The translations under genes were made by a program, and so were the position numbers. A DNA stretch of 64,000 nucleotides. Source: Desulfobacter postgatei 2ac9 (lineage in GTDB: Bacteria; Desulfobacterota; Desulfobacteria; Desulfobacterales; Desulfobacteraceae). Where the stretch lies: the NCBI RefSeq assembly GCF_000233695.2, contig NZ_CM001488.1, positions 3,439,453-3,503,452 of the forward strand, in the 5' to 3' direction. A model generated the notes under the pieces. The model was not told the DNA's origin. It worked only from the letters and a program-made list of their open reading frames with translations, and made no database searches. Of this stretch, positions 47,739 to 56,926 are shown piece by piece. The stretch's first letter is position 1. Each line of letters starts with the position of its first letter.

Positions 47739-48497
47739 TCAGCCCATCAGTAGCATCCCGGCCGAAAAAACAAGAGCCAGACCAACGACCCAACCCTCTT
47801 TTCCATTGGTGGAAAACCGTGGATCCGTGCGGTTTTCATTGTAACACCTGGCCTGCATGGCAAAAGTCAGGTCATCTGCGGATTGAAATGTTTTTTTCAG
47901 CAGGGGCCAGGAGAGGTTGATAAGTCGCTGCACAGGATTTTTCCTTAAATTGCCGCACCGCGCATTGACGGCATGGGTCACTTCCCTGGCGTTAGCGAGG
48001 ATCAGGGGCATGAATTTCAGGGCCAGACCCACCATCACAGCTACCCGTTTTTCAGGAATAAAAGGAACAGGTTTGAAAAACCACTGGACAGCCGCCTTGA
48101 TTTCCATGGACCGGGTTGTTGCCGTCAATATCAGCCCTAACAGCATGACGACCAGAAACCGTAACGCAACCAGGCTGCCGGAAGTAAAACCCTGGCGGCT
48201 CAGGCTGAATCCATGCAGGGTCACCATGGGATCACCGGGCGTGCCTGCCCACCGGCAGAAAAATATCAGTATTAAAAACAAAAGGAAGGCTTTCAGGGCC
48301 TTTACAAGCGTTGCCGGGCCCACCCCCAATTTTTTCAATATAAACATTAAAACGCACAAGCAGACAATATTCGCGGGCAATCCCGTGTTTAGTACAGGCG
48401 GGCTCAACAGGCAGACCAGAAGGCATTTGCACCGGACATCCAGGGTGTGCCATAAGGTGTTACCGGGACGATAAGAAAAAAGTGTCACCGTGTCCAC
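47739..48497 (-). CDS. bioN: ECF transporter transmembrane protein EcfT/BioN
   Basis: 252 residues with about five or six hydrophobic helices and the EcfT coupling segments: AVNARCGNLRKNP and AMQARCYNENR carry the Ala-Arg motifs that contact the ATPase. YRPGNTLWHTLDVRCK is typical for the N-terminus of the CbiQ/BioN family. With EcfA and BioY it forms the biotin ECF transporter. It overlaps the ATPase gene upstream by 13 bases. Confidence 0.9.
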   Translation of the reverse strand: MDTVTLFSYRPGNTLWHTLDVRCKCLLVCLLSPPVLNTGLPANIVCLCVLMFILKKLGVGPATLVKALKAFLLFLILIFFCRWAGTPGDPMVTLHGFSLSRQGFTSGSLVALRFLVVMLLGLILTATTRSMEIKAAVQWFFKPVPFIPEKRVAVMVGLALKFMPLILANAREVTHAVNARCGNLRKNPVQRLINLSWPLLKKTFQSADDLTFAMQARCYNENRTDPRFSTNGKEGWVVGLALVFSAGMLLMG

Positions 48498-49228
48498 GCC
48501 TGTGCCATGGGGGTAAACGGATTTTTTACGCCATATGATTCAAGACAGGGGGCAAGCAAGATCGGATCTCCTTGTTCCTTGATCCGTCCTTTGTCCATGA
48601 TTACCATTTTAGTGGCAAACGTGATCACCGGTGCCACATCATGGGTGGTCATGACAATGGCGTGCCCGGAGTGGTGAAGTTTTCGGCACAGTCCGGCCAG
48701 GGATAAAACAGATGGATAGTCCAGATTGGCAAACGGTTCGTCAAAAACAATGAGATCCGGTTCCATGACCAGGATGCCGGCAATGGCCAGCCGCCGCTTT
48801 TCTCCGCCGGAAAGGGTGGCAGGATTTCTGTCTCGTAAGTGGTCCAGGTCGAGCAGGGTAAGGACTTTATTCACTTTGCCATTAATCTCTTCCCGGCCCA
48901 TGTTTAAATTTTCCGGACCAAAGGCGGTTTCATCAAACACGGTATCTGCAATGATCTGGGTATCCGGGTCCTGGAAAACCATACCTATTTTTTTGCGGGC
49001 AAAGGTGAGGTTTTTTTGAATATCCTGCCCGTTGAACAGAACCCGGCCGGTATCCGCCATCAACAGACCGTTGAAATGACGGATCAAGGTGGTTTTTCCG
49101 CATCCGTTTTTCCCGGCAAGCACAATGAAATCATCCCGGAACACGGTCAGACAAATCTCAAATATGCCTGTATCCCCCGAACCAAAGGCATGGGTCAGAT
49201 GATCTGTTTTCAGCAATACGTTATCCAT
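48485..49228 (-). CDS. bioM: ECF transporter ATP-binding protein EcfA/BioM
   Basis: ABC ATPase of 247 residues: Walker A LAGKNGCGKTTLIRH, Q-loop GMVFQDPDTQI, signature LSGGEKRRLAIAGIL, Walker B LIVFDEPFANLDYP and switch His in MTTHDVA. Powers biotin uptake with BioY and BioN. Seven bases downstream of bioY. Confidence 0.93.
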   Translation of the reverse strand: MDNVLLKTDHLTHAFGSGDTGIFEICLTVFRDDFIVLAGKNGCGKTTLIRHFNGLLMADTGRVLFNGQDIQKNLTFARKKIGMVFQDPDTQIIADTVFDETAFGPENLNMGREEINGKVNKVLTLLDLDHLRDRNPATLSGGEKRRLAIAGILVMEPDLIVFDEPFANLDYPSVLSLAGLCRKLHHSGHAIVMTTHDVAPVITFATKMVIMDKGRIKEQGDPILLAPCLESYGVKNPFTPMAQAWTR

Positions 49229-49235
49229 AAAACGC

Positions 49236-49775
49236 TTACAACCGGATCAGGGGACGAAGCTTTCGGGCGATTATTACCGCTGCAATCATTTTAACCACAG
49301 CACCGGCAAGAAAGGGGTACATGCCCGCAGCCAGGGCCTTGCTCCAGGAGATGGCCAGCACCCATTTCAGCCAGGGGACACCGAACAGGTAAATCACCGC
49401 CATTCCGGTAATGGTGGCCACACTATCCCGGATCAGGCTATTTTTAGTGCGACCGGATATGACAGAGGTAAGGAAAGCGGCCGGCAGATAAGAGAGAAGA
49501 TATCCGCCGGTGGGGCCGACCACTTTTCCAATACCCGAAGTGCCGCCGGCAAATACCGGCAGTCCGGCAAATCCCATGAGCAGATAAACCGCCACGCACC
49601 CGGCAGCCCAGGCCGGCGGCAGGATCAAACCCGCCAGGAGGACAAACATGTTTTGAAGTACAATGGGGACAGGGCCCACAGGTATGGCAATCAATGCGCC
49701 AATACTGATCAGGGCGATAAAAAGGGCTGAATATACAATCGGTTTTAAAGAAACATCCATATGTTTACCATTCAT
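49236..49775 (-). CDS. bioY: Biotin transporter substrate-binding component BioY
   Basis: A 179-residue membrane protein with six hydrophobic segments. Signatures of the BioY family are IGALIAIPVGPVPIVLQNMF near the N-terminus, LLMGFAGLPVFAGGTSG and PTGGYLLSYLPAAFL. It captures biotin from the medium. It lies between birA and the ECF genes, so uptake and ligation of biotin are in one operon. Confidence 0.95.
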   Translation of the reverse strand: MNGKHMDVSLKPIVYSALFIALISIGALIAIPVGPVPIVLQNMFVLLAGLILPPAWAAGCVAVYLLMGFAGLPVFAGGTSGIGKVVGPTGGYLLSYLPAAFLTSVISGRTKNSLIRDSVATITGMAVIYLFGVPWLKWVLAISWSKALAAGMYPFLAGAVVKMIAAVIIARKLRPLIRL

Positions 49776-49788
49776 CTCAGGTTATTTT

Positions 49789-50742
49789 TCAGGCGTGAAA
49801 ACAATCGCCATAAATAATTTTTCGGGTGATGCCGTCCCGGCCTTGGACAATGAGGGCACCGGAGTCATCCACATCCAGGGCCTTGCCCTCATACACCCGG
49901 TCATGGGTTTGAACCCTGACATCGCTGCCGATGGTGCCGGTCCGTTCCTTCCACCGGCTGATGATCCGGGCCGGATCAACGCTCGAAATCCTGGATTCAA
50001 ACAGATCCAGGAAACGGATCAGGATCTGTTTTCTGGACACAGATTTTCCCAGGGCTGTTTTCAGGGAAATGGCCTGGTATTGATTTGATTCAGGTTCATT
50101 GTTCACATTAAGGCCGATGCCCAGAAACAGGAAATTAACCATATCGGCCCGGGTTTCCATTTCCGCCAGCAATCCGGAGAGCTTGCGGCCCTTGAGAAGC
50201 AGGTCATTGGGCCATTTGACACGGACATCCAGGTCAAATAAGCCGGCCAGAACTTCGGCCATGCAGGCCGAAGCGGCAAAATTCATGGTCCAGGCCAGGG
50301 GCGGCGGCAAATCCGGTTTAAGGATCAGGGTAAACCAAAGCCCGCCCCGGGCAGAGGCCCAGGGCCTGTTCAGTCTGCCCCTGGAGGCTGTCTGGACTTC
50401 GGCAATGACGCAACCGGCATGCTGGAGACCTTGCCGGGCTATCTTTCGGGCCTGGTCCATGGTAGAGTCAAGTTCCGGGAAATGGAAGATTTTCTCCTGA
50501 AGGTGCGTTGGGAAACAAAACGGGTACAGCAGGTTGCCGGTGTCCTGAAGTTGATAGCCCGTTGGCAGGCCCTTAATATCCACGCCCGCCTGCTTTAATG
50601 CCTTAATATGTTTCCAGACCGCAACCCGGGAAATTCCGGTTGCTTCACTGATTTTGACCCCGGAAACAGGTTCACCATTCGACCGGTACAAAACCTCAAG
50701 GATCGTTTGCCTTTTATCCGGCAATATCTGGTTAACTTTCAT
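49789..50742 (-). CDS. birA: Biotin protein ligase / biotin repressor BirA
   Basis: 317 residues: N-terminal winged helix (ISEATGISRVAVWKHIKALK) and the catalytic domain with AEVQTASRGRLNRPWASARG (biotinyl-AMP loop) and VRVKWPNDLLLKGRKLSG. It joins biotin to carboxylase carrier proteins, and when loaded with biotinyl-AMP should repress transcription. It is the first gene of birA-bioY-bioM-bioN and probably controls this operon itself. Confidence 0.95.
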   Translation of the reverse strand: MKVNQILPDKRQTILEVLYRSNGEPVSGVKISEATGISRVAVWKHIKALKQAGVDIKGLPTGYQLQDTGNLLYPFCFPTHLQEKIFHFPELDSTMDQARKIARQGLQHAGCVIAEVQTASRGRLNRPWASARGGLWFTLILKPDLPPPLAWTMNFAASACMAEVLAGLFDLDVRVKWPNDLLLKGRKLSGLLAEMETRADMVNFLFLGIGLNVNNEPESNQYQAISLKTALGKSVSRKQILIRFLDLFESRISSVDPARIISRWKERTGTIGSDVRVQTHDRVYEGKALDVDDSGALIVQGRDGITRKIIYGDCFHA

Positions 50743-50761
50743 AAGGGATGATGGTTAACAA
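50730..50761 (-). promoter_or_regulatory. Possible BirA operator at the birA start
   Basis: On the minus strand TTGTTAACC is followed 16-17 bases later by GTTAACC. The BirA consensus is TTGTTAACC-N14-16-GGTTAACAA; the left half fits perfectly, the right half only in the GTTAAC core. It overlaps the birA start codon. Confidence 0.4.
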
Positions 50762-50978
50762 GAATCGGATCCCGGGTCAAGCAAAATCTTTCCTTCAAAC
50801 GCGAAGAGCCATGGGCGGATATGGTCTAAGCGCTTGTTTGGCAATTAACCGGCTGGACATTGATTTATCCAGTTTTTTCAAAATGTATTTTTTCTTGACG
50901 TATAAGTACCCCGGACTTATGCTTACCCCTTAATGGTTCAGGTTATTTGCACAAGCTCACTTGAAAATAAGGCTTTTG

Positions 50979-53117
50979 ATGGACATACCCAAAATAGTCA
51001 GCCCGGACGGTTATATTGATACCATTGCCCTTCATGCGTCCGGAGAAGAGCAGATGGATGTTCGGTTTTTGTTCCCCAAAGTGTCGGATTATATTGTATC
51101 CTCTTTAAAGGAGGGCAAACCCTGGTTTTTTTCCGGCAGAAGCGGCAATGCCCAGATGGGTCTTTTGACCGACACCCACATGCGCGGTGAAACCCCGCCG
51201 ACACCGGAGATTGACGGTTCAAAGATTCTGCTTTCCGGTATAATCCGAAATCTGAACCCCCTTTTGACCAACGCCCTTGATTTGTTTGAGACCGGGGATG
51301 AAATCGGGCGGCTGGTCGTTATGGATCCGGAACTGCGTATCCGGGATGTTCGCCATTATCTTCACAAACGGCTTTTTGTGGGCAACCGGGTGGGCAAGGG
51401 GTATTATGAAGGGTTTGATATCCGTCAGGAAATCGATGCTTCAACCGGAAAAACTTGCGATTATATTGAGGTGGCGCTCTCCTCTTTCCAATATTGTTTT
51501 GAACCCGAAGCCATGATCCGATCCAGTATTGACGCGGTAATTAAGAAGGGGCGAAGCGCCCTGAATGCCATTCGCTCCAGGGTGCCCATGGATCCGGATC
51601 ATACCCTTCTAAATCCGGGTGCGCTTTTTGTGGGGGCCATCAAGATCTCTTTGGGTGACATTTACGGAATCATTGATGCCGTAGTCACCCCGGAAAAAGA
51701 TGATATTATCCATCTGCCTGCCAGGGTGCTGGATCCTTTTCGCACCTTCAGGAACCGGCAGGTGGAACTGTATCATTTTGGGAAAACCCCGATACCCTTG
51801 AGTGATATTCGTATCCGCATTCGGTTTTTCAGAAGTCAAAACCCCTTGACCGTCCCCCTGGAAAAGGCCAGGGTAAAGGAAGGGTACCGGCTGTGCGATC
51901 TGCTTACCCATGCCGAGGTATCCAATCTGTTCGATATTCTGGATGAAAAAGCCATGGGCCTGATCCTGTACAAGGGTAATTTCATCCAGGTGCCCCGGGC
52001 CATGGATACCAAAGGGGAAGCCCAACTGGAGATTATTAAAAACTGTCTGGCCAAAAGTACCCAGCGCCGCCATGAACCCACCATTCCCGAAACCCTGGGT
52101 GACAGGCTCAAGGAGACTCTTGGCAAGCTGTCCGTTCTGGGCGGGGTCAATTCCCGGGTATTTATCGGCCGGGATTTTCCGGAGCGGGAAGTGGTGGATG
52201 CGCTGAGAAGAACCGGGTTATGCACATTTCTTATCAATGCGGAAAATCCGTGTTTCGCCGATGACGAGATACGGCACATGATCTCTTTGACCCATGCCGG
52301 TCACGACAGGTGCGAATTCATGCGGTACGATCCTGTGATCGACAAACTATATTCATTTTACCACGGGTGCTTCATGGAACCTGACGACTGGGAGCGCTTT
52401 GATCGGGTAAGGTTCTGGTTTGCCTTTTACGGGTCACATGCCAAAGCTGTGGATAACGGCCTGACCATTGATTTGATTAATCGCCTGGCCCTGCGTTTAG
52501 GTGATGAGATGGGCATTGTGCACGGTGGGGGCCCCGGTCTAATGAAGGAAGCCAATGATTTGGCCCGCCGGCACAATATCATGAGTGTGGGCATCGCCAT
52601 TGAGCTTGAAGGCGAGGAACAGGCCTCTTTAACCACCTGTGACGGGTTGATTAAATATAATGAAGGCCTGCGACTTGCCCGCCAGGATCATCTGCAGAAA
52701 TTGAGCAACCTGCCCGTTATCAATACCGGTGGGTACGGCAGTGCCGAAGAGTTGAGCATCACCATCACATCCATGAAACTTCATGAAAATCCTCTGGCCC
52801 CCATTATCCTTCTGGACCCGGATAATTTATGGGACAATGCCAGAAAGCAGACCCAGAAAATCGCAGATAAAAAATACGGGCCCGCATTCACGCCCCATCT
52901 TGTGAAGTCCTGTAAGAATGCAGACCAGGCTGAAACCCATCTGATTGAATTTTTATCAGATCCTGATCTCTGGTATGAGAAGAATAAAATACCGGCCCAA
53001 AGTGTGGAAAAGGCAAGGATCAAGGCAGCAAGGATTCGCCAGTCCTTTTTGTGCATTGATAATGTGGAGGTGTTTTGCACACCCAGTCCGCGACTTTCTT
53101 CCGTAGATGGGCATTAA
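50979..53117 (+). CDS. Large LOG-family (Rossmann nucleotide-binding) protein
   Basis: 712 residues. The C-terminal third has the LOG/lysine-decarboxylase-like fold: GIVHGGGPGLMKEAN and NTGGYGSAEELSI (normally PGGxGTxxE; here Pro and Thr are replaced by Thr and Ser while the catalytic Glu is kept). LOG enzymes release the base from nucleoside 5'-monophosphates. The N-terminal 400 residues have no motif I recognise. It may be a relative of PpnN-type nucleosidases. The ATG at 50979 has AAGG upstream; the in-frame TTG at 50961 does not. Confidence 0.75.
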   Translation: MDIPKIVSPDGYIDTIALHASGEEQMDVRFLFPKVSDYIVSSLKEGKPWFFSGRSGNAQMGLLTDTHMRGETPPTPEIDGSKILLSGIIRNLNPLLTNALDLFETGDEIGRLVVMDPELRIRDVRHYLHKRLFVGNRVGKGYYEGFDIRQEIDASTGKTCDYIEVALSSFQYCFEPEAMIRSSIDAVIKKGRSALNAIRSRVPMDPDHTLLNPGALFVGAIKISLGDIYGIIDAVVTPEKDDIIHLPARVLDPFRTFRNRQVELYHFGKTPIPLSDIRIRIRFFRSQNPLTVPLEKARVKEGYRLCDLLTHAEVSNLFDILDEKAMGLILYKGNFIQVPRAMDTKGEAQLEIIKNCLAKSTQRRHEPTIPETLGDRLKETLGKLSVLGGVNSRVFIGRDFPEREVVDALRRTGLCTFLINAENPCFADDEIRHMISLTHAGHDRCEFMRYDPVIDKLYSFYHGCFMEPDDWERFDRVRFWFAFYGSHAKAVDNGLTIDLINRLALRLGDEMGIVHGGGPGLMKEANDLARRHNIMSVGIAIELEGEEQASLTTCDGLIKYNEGLRLARQDHLQKLSNLPVINTGGYGSAEELSITITSMKLHENPLAPIILLDPDNLWDNARKQTQKIADKKYGPAFTPHLVKSCKNADQAETHLIEFLSDPDLWYEKNKIPAQSVEKARIKAARIRQSFLCIDNVEVFCTPSPRLSSVDGH

Positions 53118-53137
53118 TACTAGTAAAGGAAAATATT

Positions 53138-54031
53138 TTGTTGACCCTAATGAAAAAGATCATTACACTCGGAATGTGTTTCAGGCGCCTTGCTGTTTTT
53201 ATGCTGGGATTTTTCATATTTTCAGCCGGTGTTTCTTCGGGGCATGCAGAATCGGTATGCGAACACGTTACTTTAGCCTGGTTACAAACCCAGGTCACTA
53301 TACCCAAAGATGCGGAACTGGTATTTAAAAAAGAGCAGGGCGTTCTTTGTGAAGCCGTACTCTCCATTAACGGCGGTCTTGCGCCGGTATACGCGGGCAA
53401 GGATTTCATTGTGGCCGGCCAGATGTATAAAAACGGTGTATCCATCACACGGATGACCATGTCCAGCCTCTCTGAGGTTGCTGATGCAGAAAGAAAAAAA
53501 GCCAAGGAGAAAGAGGCAAAGGATGTGGAGATGCGTAAATCGTTTTTTAAACTCCATGCCGCAGAGCTGGCAGAACTGGTTTCTTTGAGCTTTGCGCCGG
53601 GAGGCGTGTCTGATAAATTCATCTATGTTATTTCAGATCCGGCCTGCAGCCACTGCAAGGCGCTTCTTGACGGCTTAGAAGAAGTTGCAGCAGAAGCGGA
53701 TCTTGCCCTGAAACTGGTCATATATCCGGTTTTGGGAGAAAACAGCAAAGCCATGACTGCCCATGTCATCTGCGAACAACTTGGCTATGGTGCATATAAA
53801 ACCATGAAAAAAATTGGCCCGGCAAAGGGCTGTGAAAAGGCGAACCAACGTGTAAACAAAACGTTTGATCTGCTCAATAAAGCTGATATCTCTTTCGTGC
53901 CCCTGGTGGTGGCCCATGACGGTTCCTGGGTGGTGGAAGGCAATGATATCTGCAGCGTCCGTGAGTACCTTGGACTGGATCCGGGTACCGGCGAAAAAGG
54001 CGGTGGCTGCAAAAAGGACCAGGAAGATTGA
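53138..54031 (+). CDS. Exported DsbC/DsbG-like thioredoxin-fold protein
   Basis: About 297 residues with an N-terminal signal peptide (LAVFMLGFFIFSAGVSSGHAE). The thioredoxin-fold half carries the active site ISDPACSHCKALL (Cys170-x2-Cys173) and a cis-Pro segment ISFVPLVVAHDG. A charged helix (about residues 110-140) links the two halves, as in DsbC/DsbG. It would act in the periplasm on disulfides. The TTG at 53138 follows AAAGGA by seven bases; an ATG at 53150 is also possible. Confidence 0.8.
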   Translation: MLTLMKKIITLGMCFRRLAVFMLGFFIFSAGVSSGHAESVCEHVTLAWLQTQVTIPKDAELVFKKEQGVLCEAVLSINGGLAPVYAGKDFIVAGQMYKNGVSITRMTMSSLSEVADAERKKAKEKEAKDVEMRKSFFKLHAAELAELVSLSFAPGGVSDKFIYVISDPACSHCKALLDGLEEVAAEADLALKLVIYPVLGENSKAMTAHVICEQLGYGAYKTMKKIGPAKGCEKANQRVNKTFDLLNKADISFVPLVVAHDGSWVVEGNDICSVREYLGLDPGTGEKGGGCKKDQED

Positions 54032-54070
54032 TTTTGGGGGTTAATCTTATTATAAGTGGGGAAGTGTATC

Positions 54071-56545
54071 ATGGAAAACCAGAAAAGTTATCCGGGTAAG
54101 GCTCCGGAAAGCAATGACCAGCCAGCCACAGATCTTAACGAAGATATCAAACATCACATCATGACAACCATGGGGAATGATTTTTATCCCCCCAGGAAAG
54201 ACACTTATTACAAGGGGTTGGCCTACAGTGTCCGTGACCGGTTGGTGAAAAGGTGGCTCAACTCCCAGCGTTCTTTCTACGATAGAAGTGCAAAACGGGT
54301 CTATTATCTTTCCCTGGAGTTTTTGCCCGGCCGTTTTTTAATGAATTATGTCACCAATATGCAATTGAACAAAGCGTGCGAAAAAACCCTGGAAGAAACC
54401 GGTTTTACCATGGAGGAGATTGAGGAGCAGGAGTGGGATGCAGGCCTTGGCAACGGGGGCTTGGGTAGGCTTGCGTCGTGCTACATGGACTCCATGGCAT
54501 CTTTGAATATCCCGGCATATGGCTATGGTATCATGTATGATTACGGCATATTTTATCAAACCATTGTGAACGGGTATCAGGTTGAACAATGCGATAACTG
54601 GGTGCGATGGGGCAATCCTTGGGAATTTAAGCGCCGGGGATTTTTATACAATGTTCAGTTTTACGGCAGGTCTGAACTCTATAAAAACAGTTCGGGCAAG
54701 CTTTGTTACCGGTGGGTGGATACGTTAGACATTAATGCCATGGCCTGTGATATTCTTATTCCGGGTTACGGTACCCAGAATGTGAACAACATGCGGCTGT
54801 GGGCAGCCATGTCCAGCCAGGAGTTTTCTTTGGAGGAGTTTAATCAGGGCGACTATATTGGCGCAATGGAGAGCAAGGTGCTCACGGAAAATATATCCAA
54901 GGTGCTTTATCCCAGTGATGAGAAAGATGTGGGCAAGGAACTTCGCCTCAAACAGCAGTATTTCTTTGTGGCGGCCACCTTCCAGGATATTGTGCGCAGG
55001 TTTAAAAAGCACAACCCGGATTTCAAATTATTGCCAGACCGGGTTGCGGTTCAGCTCAACGACACCCATCCTGCCATTGCCATTCCCGAACTCATGCGTC
55101 TGTTGCTCGATGAGGAAGATCTTGAATGGGAAACTGCCTGGGAAATTTCAGTAAAAACGTTTGCCTATACCAACCACACAGTGCTTCCAGAAGCCCTGGA
55201 GTCCTGGCCGGTCCGCCTTATTTCAAAGTTGCTGCCCCGTCATATGGAGATCATTTACGAGATAAACAGACGGTTTTTAAACATGGTCGAAAAACAGTAT
55301 CCGAACAACCCCCAGTTATTACACCGTATCTCCATAATTGAAGACGGCCCGGAACAAAGGGTGCGTATGGCCCATCTGGCCATTGTGGGGAGCCACACGG
55401 TCAACGGCGTGGCCGCCCTTCATTCCAGGATTCTCAAAGATAAATTATTTCACGATTTTAACATTATTTTTCCCGGGAAAATTATCAATGTTACCAACGG
55501 CGTGACCCCTCGACGGTGGGTACTCCAGGTAAACCCGGCTTTATCATCCCTTATCACCGACACCATTGGATCAGACTGGATTACCGATCTTGACCAACTT
55601 AAAAAACTTATTCCCCATGCAGACAATCCTGCTTTTCGTGAAAAATGGCGTCAGGTAAAATTGGCGAATAAAGCGCGTTTGGTAAAATATATCAAACGGA
55701 AAGTGGGCATGGATGTAAACCCTGATACGCTGTTTGACGTTCATGTGAAGCGGATTCACGAATACAAACGTCAGCTGTTGAATATTTTCCATGTCATCAC
55801 CCTGTATAACCGGATAAAAAAGGATCCTTCCAAAGAGATTGTGCCAAGGACGGTTATTTTTGCCGGCAAGGCGGCTCCTGCTTATGTCCAGGCAAAACTG
55901 ATTATCAAGCTGATCAATTCCGTTGCGGATCTTGTGAATAATGATCCGGATGTTAACCATAAGCTTGAGGTTGTTTTTTTACCGAATTATTGTGTTTCCC
56001 AGGCTGAGAAGATCATACCCGCAACCGATCTGTCTGAGCAGATTTCAACGGCGGGACTTGAAGCGTCAGGTACGGGAAATATGAAATTTGCCTTAAACGG
56101 GGCGCTGACCATCGGCACCCTTGACGGAGCCAACATCGAGATCATGGAAGAGGTGGGTGAAGACAATATCTTTATTTTTGGTCTGACCGCCAAAGAGGTG
56201 GAAAAAAAGAGGGCTCAAGGATACAACCCCTGGGACTATTACAGTAGGGATGAAGAGCTGCGAACCACGCTGGACATGGTCAGGCTGAATCATTTTATTC
56301 CGGGAGAGCCCAATCTTTTTCTGCCCATCTGGGATTCGCTGATGGCCCTTGGAGATCGCTATCTTGTCCTTGCTGATTTTCGCGCCTTTATCCAGGCCCA
56401 GGATAGGGTCCGCACCCTTTATCAGGATCAGGAGCAGTGGACCCGATGTTCCATTTTAAATACGGCAAATATGGGAAAATTCTCCAGCGACAGAGCTGTC
56501 AGGGAGTATGCCCGGGATATCTGGAAAATTGAATCTTGTAAATAG
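54071..56545 (+). CDS. glgP: Glycogen/starch phosphorylase
   Basis: Releases glucose 1-phosphate from glycogen using pyridoxal phosphate. 824 residues, full length. Motifs: YYLSLEFLPGRFLMNYV, GLGNGGLGRLASCYMDSMA, QLNDTHPAIAIPELMR, TNHTVLPEALESW, RIHEYKRQLLNI and the PLP-lysine region SGTGNMKFALNGALTIGTLD (Lys in MKF). No other glycogen gene is adjacent. The ATG with GGGGAAG seven bases upstream is preferred over an in-frame GTG at 54056. Confidence 0.97.
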   Translation: MENQKSYPGKAPESNDQPATDLNEDIKHHIMTTMGNDFYPPRKDTYYKGLAYSVRDRLVKRWLNSQRSFYDRSAKRVYYLSLEFLPGRFLMNYVTNMQLNKACEKTLEETGFTMEEIEEQEWDAGLGNGGLGRLASCYMDSMASLNIPAYGYGIMYDYGIFYQTIVNGYQVEQCDNWVRWGNPWEFKRRGFLYNVQFYGRSELYKNSSGKLCYRWVDTLDINAMACDILIPGYGTQNVNNMRLWAAMSSQEFSLEEFNQGDYIGAMESKVLTENISKVLYPSDEKDVGKELRLKQQYFFVAATFQDIVRRFKKHNPDFKLLPDRVAVQLNDTHPAIAIPELMRLLLDEEDLEWETAWEISVKTFAYTNHTVLPEALESWPVRLISKLLPRHMEIIYEINRRFLNMVEKQYPNNPQLLHRISIIEDGPEQRVRMAHLAIVGSHTVNGVAALHSRILKDKLFHDFNIIFPGKIINVTNGVTPRRWVLQVNPALSSLITDTIGSDWITDLDQLKKLIPHADNPAFREKWRQVKLANKARLVKYIKRKVGMDVNPDTLFDVHVKRIHEYKRQLLNIFHVITLYNRIKKDPSKEIVPRTVIFAGKAAPAYVQAKLIIKLINSVADLVNNDPDVNHKLEVVFLPNYCVSQAEKIIPATDLSEQISTAGLEASGTGNMKFALNGALTIGTLDGANIEIMEEVGEDNIFIFGLTAKEVEKKRAQGYNPWDYYSRDEELRTTLDMVRLNHFIPGEPNLFLPIWDSLMALGDRYLVLADFRAFIQAQDRVRTLYQDQEQWTRCSILNTANMGKFSSDRAVREYARDIWKIESCK

Positions 56546-56730
56546 TCTCCATCCAGAAATAGGGGTGTGTCCCACCTTTTACATAATGTGATTATTTGAT
56601 TTGACAACTCAGGCTCAAAATTAAGCCGTAATCGAATTTTATGAAAATTTGATTGCTTTTTTCACTCTTGAGGCATATATAACGTCCGTAGGGTTTCTGG
56701 GCGAAATTAGAACCAAACCCGAAACTAAAT

Positions 56731-56900
56731 AGTTTAAAATTACAATAAATTTGATTCCTTTGTTGTATACAGCAGCATTTCCCCAATGTAATCGACAGGG
56801 CGAAGCTGTCTTCCAACCAGGAACACTCATCCTTCTCGGATTAGGCCTGTGCATCTCTGTGACAGGCTTTGGATATAATGCCCGTCGACTGGCGCAATAA
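56731..56900 (+). pseudogene. Decayed PEP-CTERM protein tail
   Basis: The 381-base gap between glgP and rfbB (56546-56926) has no intact gene, but a frame ending at 56900 reads VFQPGTLILLGLGLCISVTG and then FGYNARRLAQ: a hydrophobic stretch after Pro and ending in an Arg pair, as in exosortase signals, though the PEP motif reads QPG. Upstream the frame is closed by a stop near 56729 and has no signal peptide. The remainder of the gap shows nothing recognisable. Confidence 0.45.
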
Positions 56901-56926
56901 TTGAGATTCAGGCTTCAGGAACTGAA

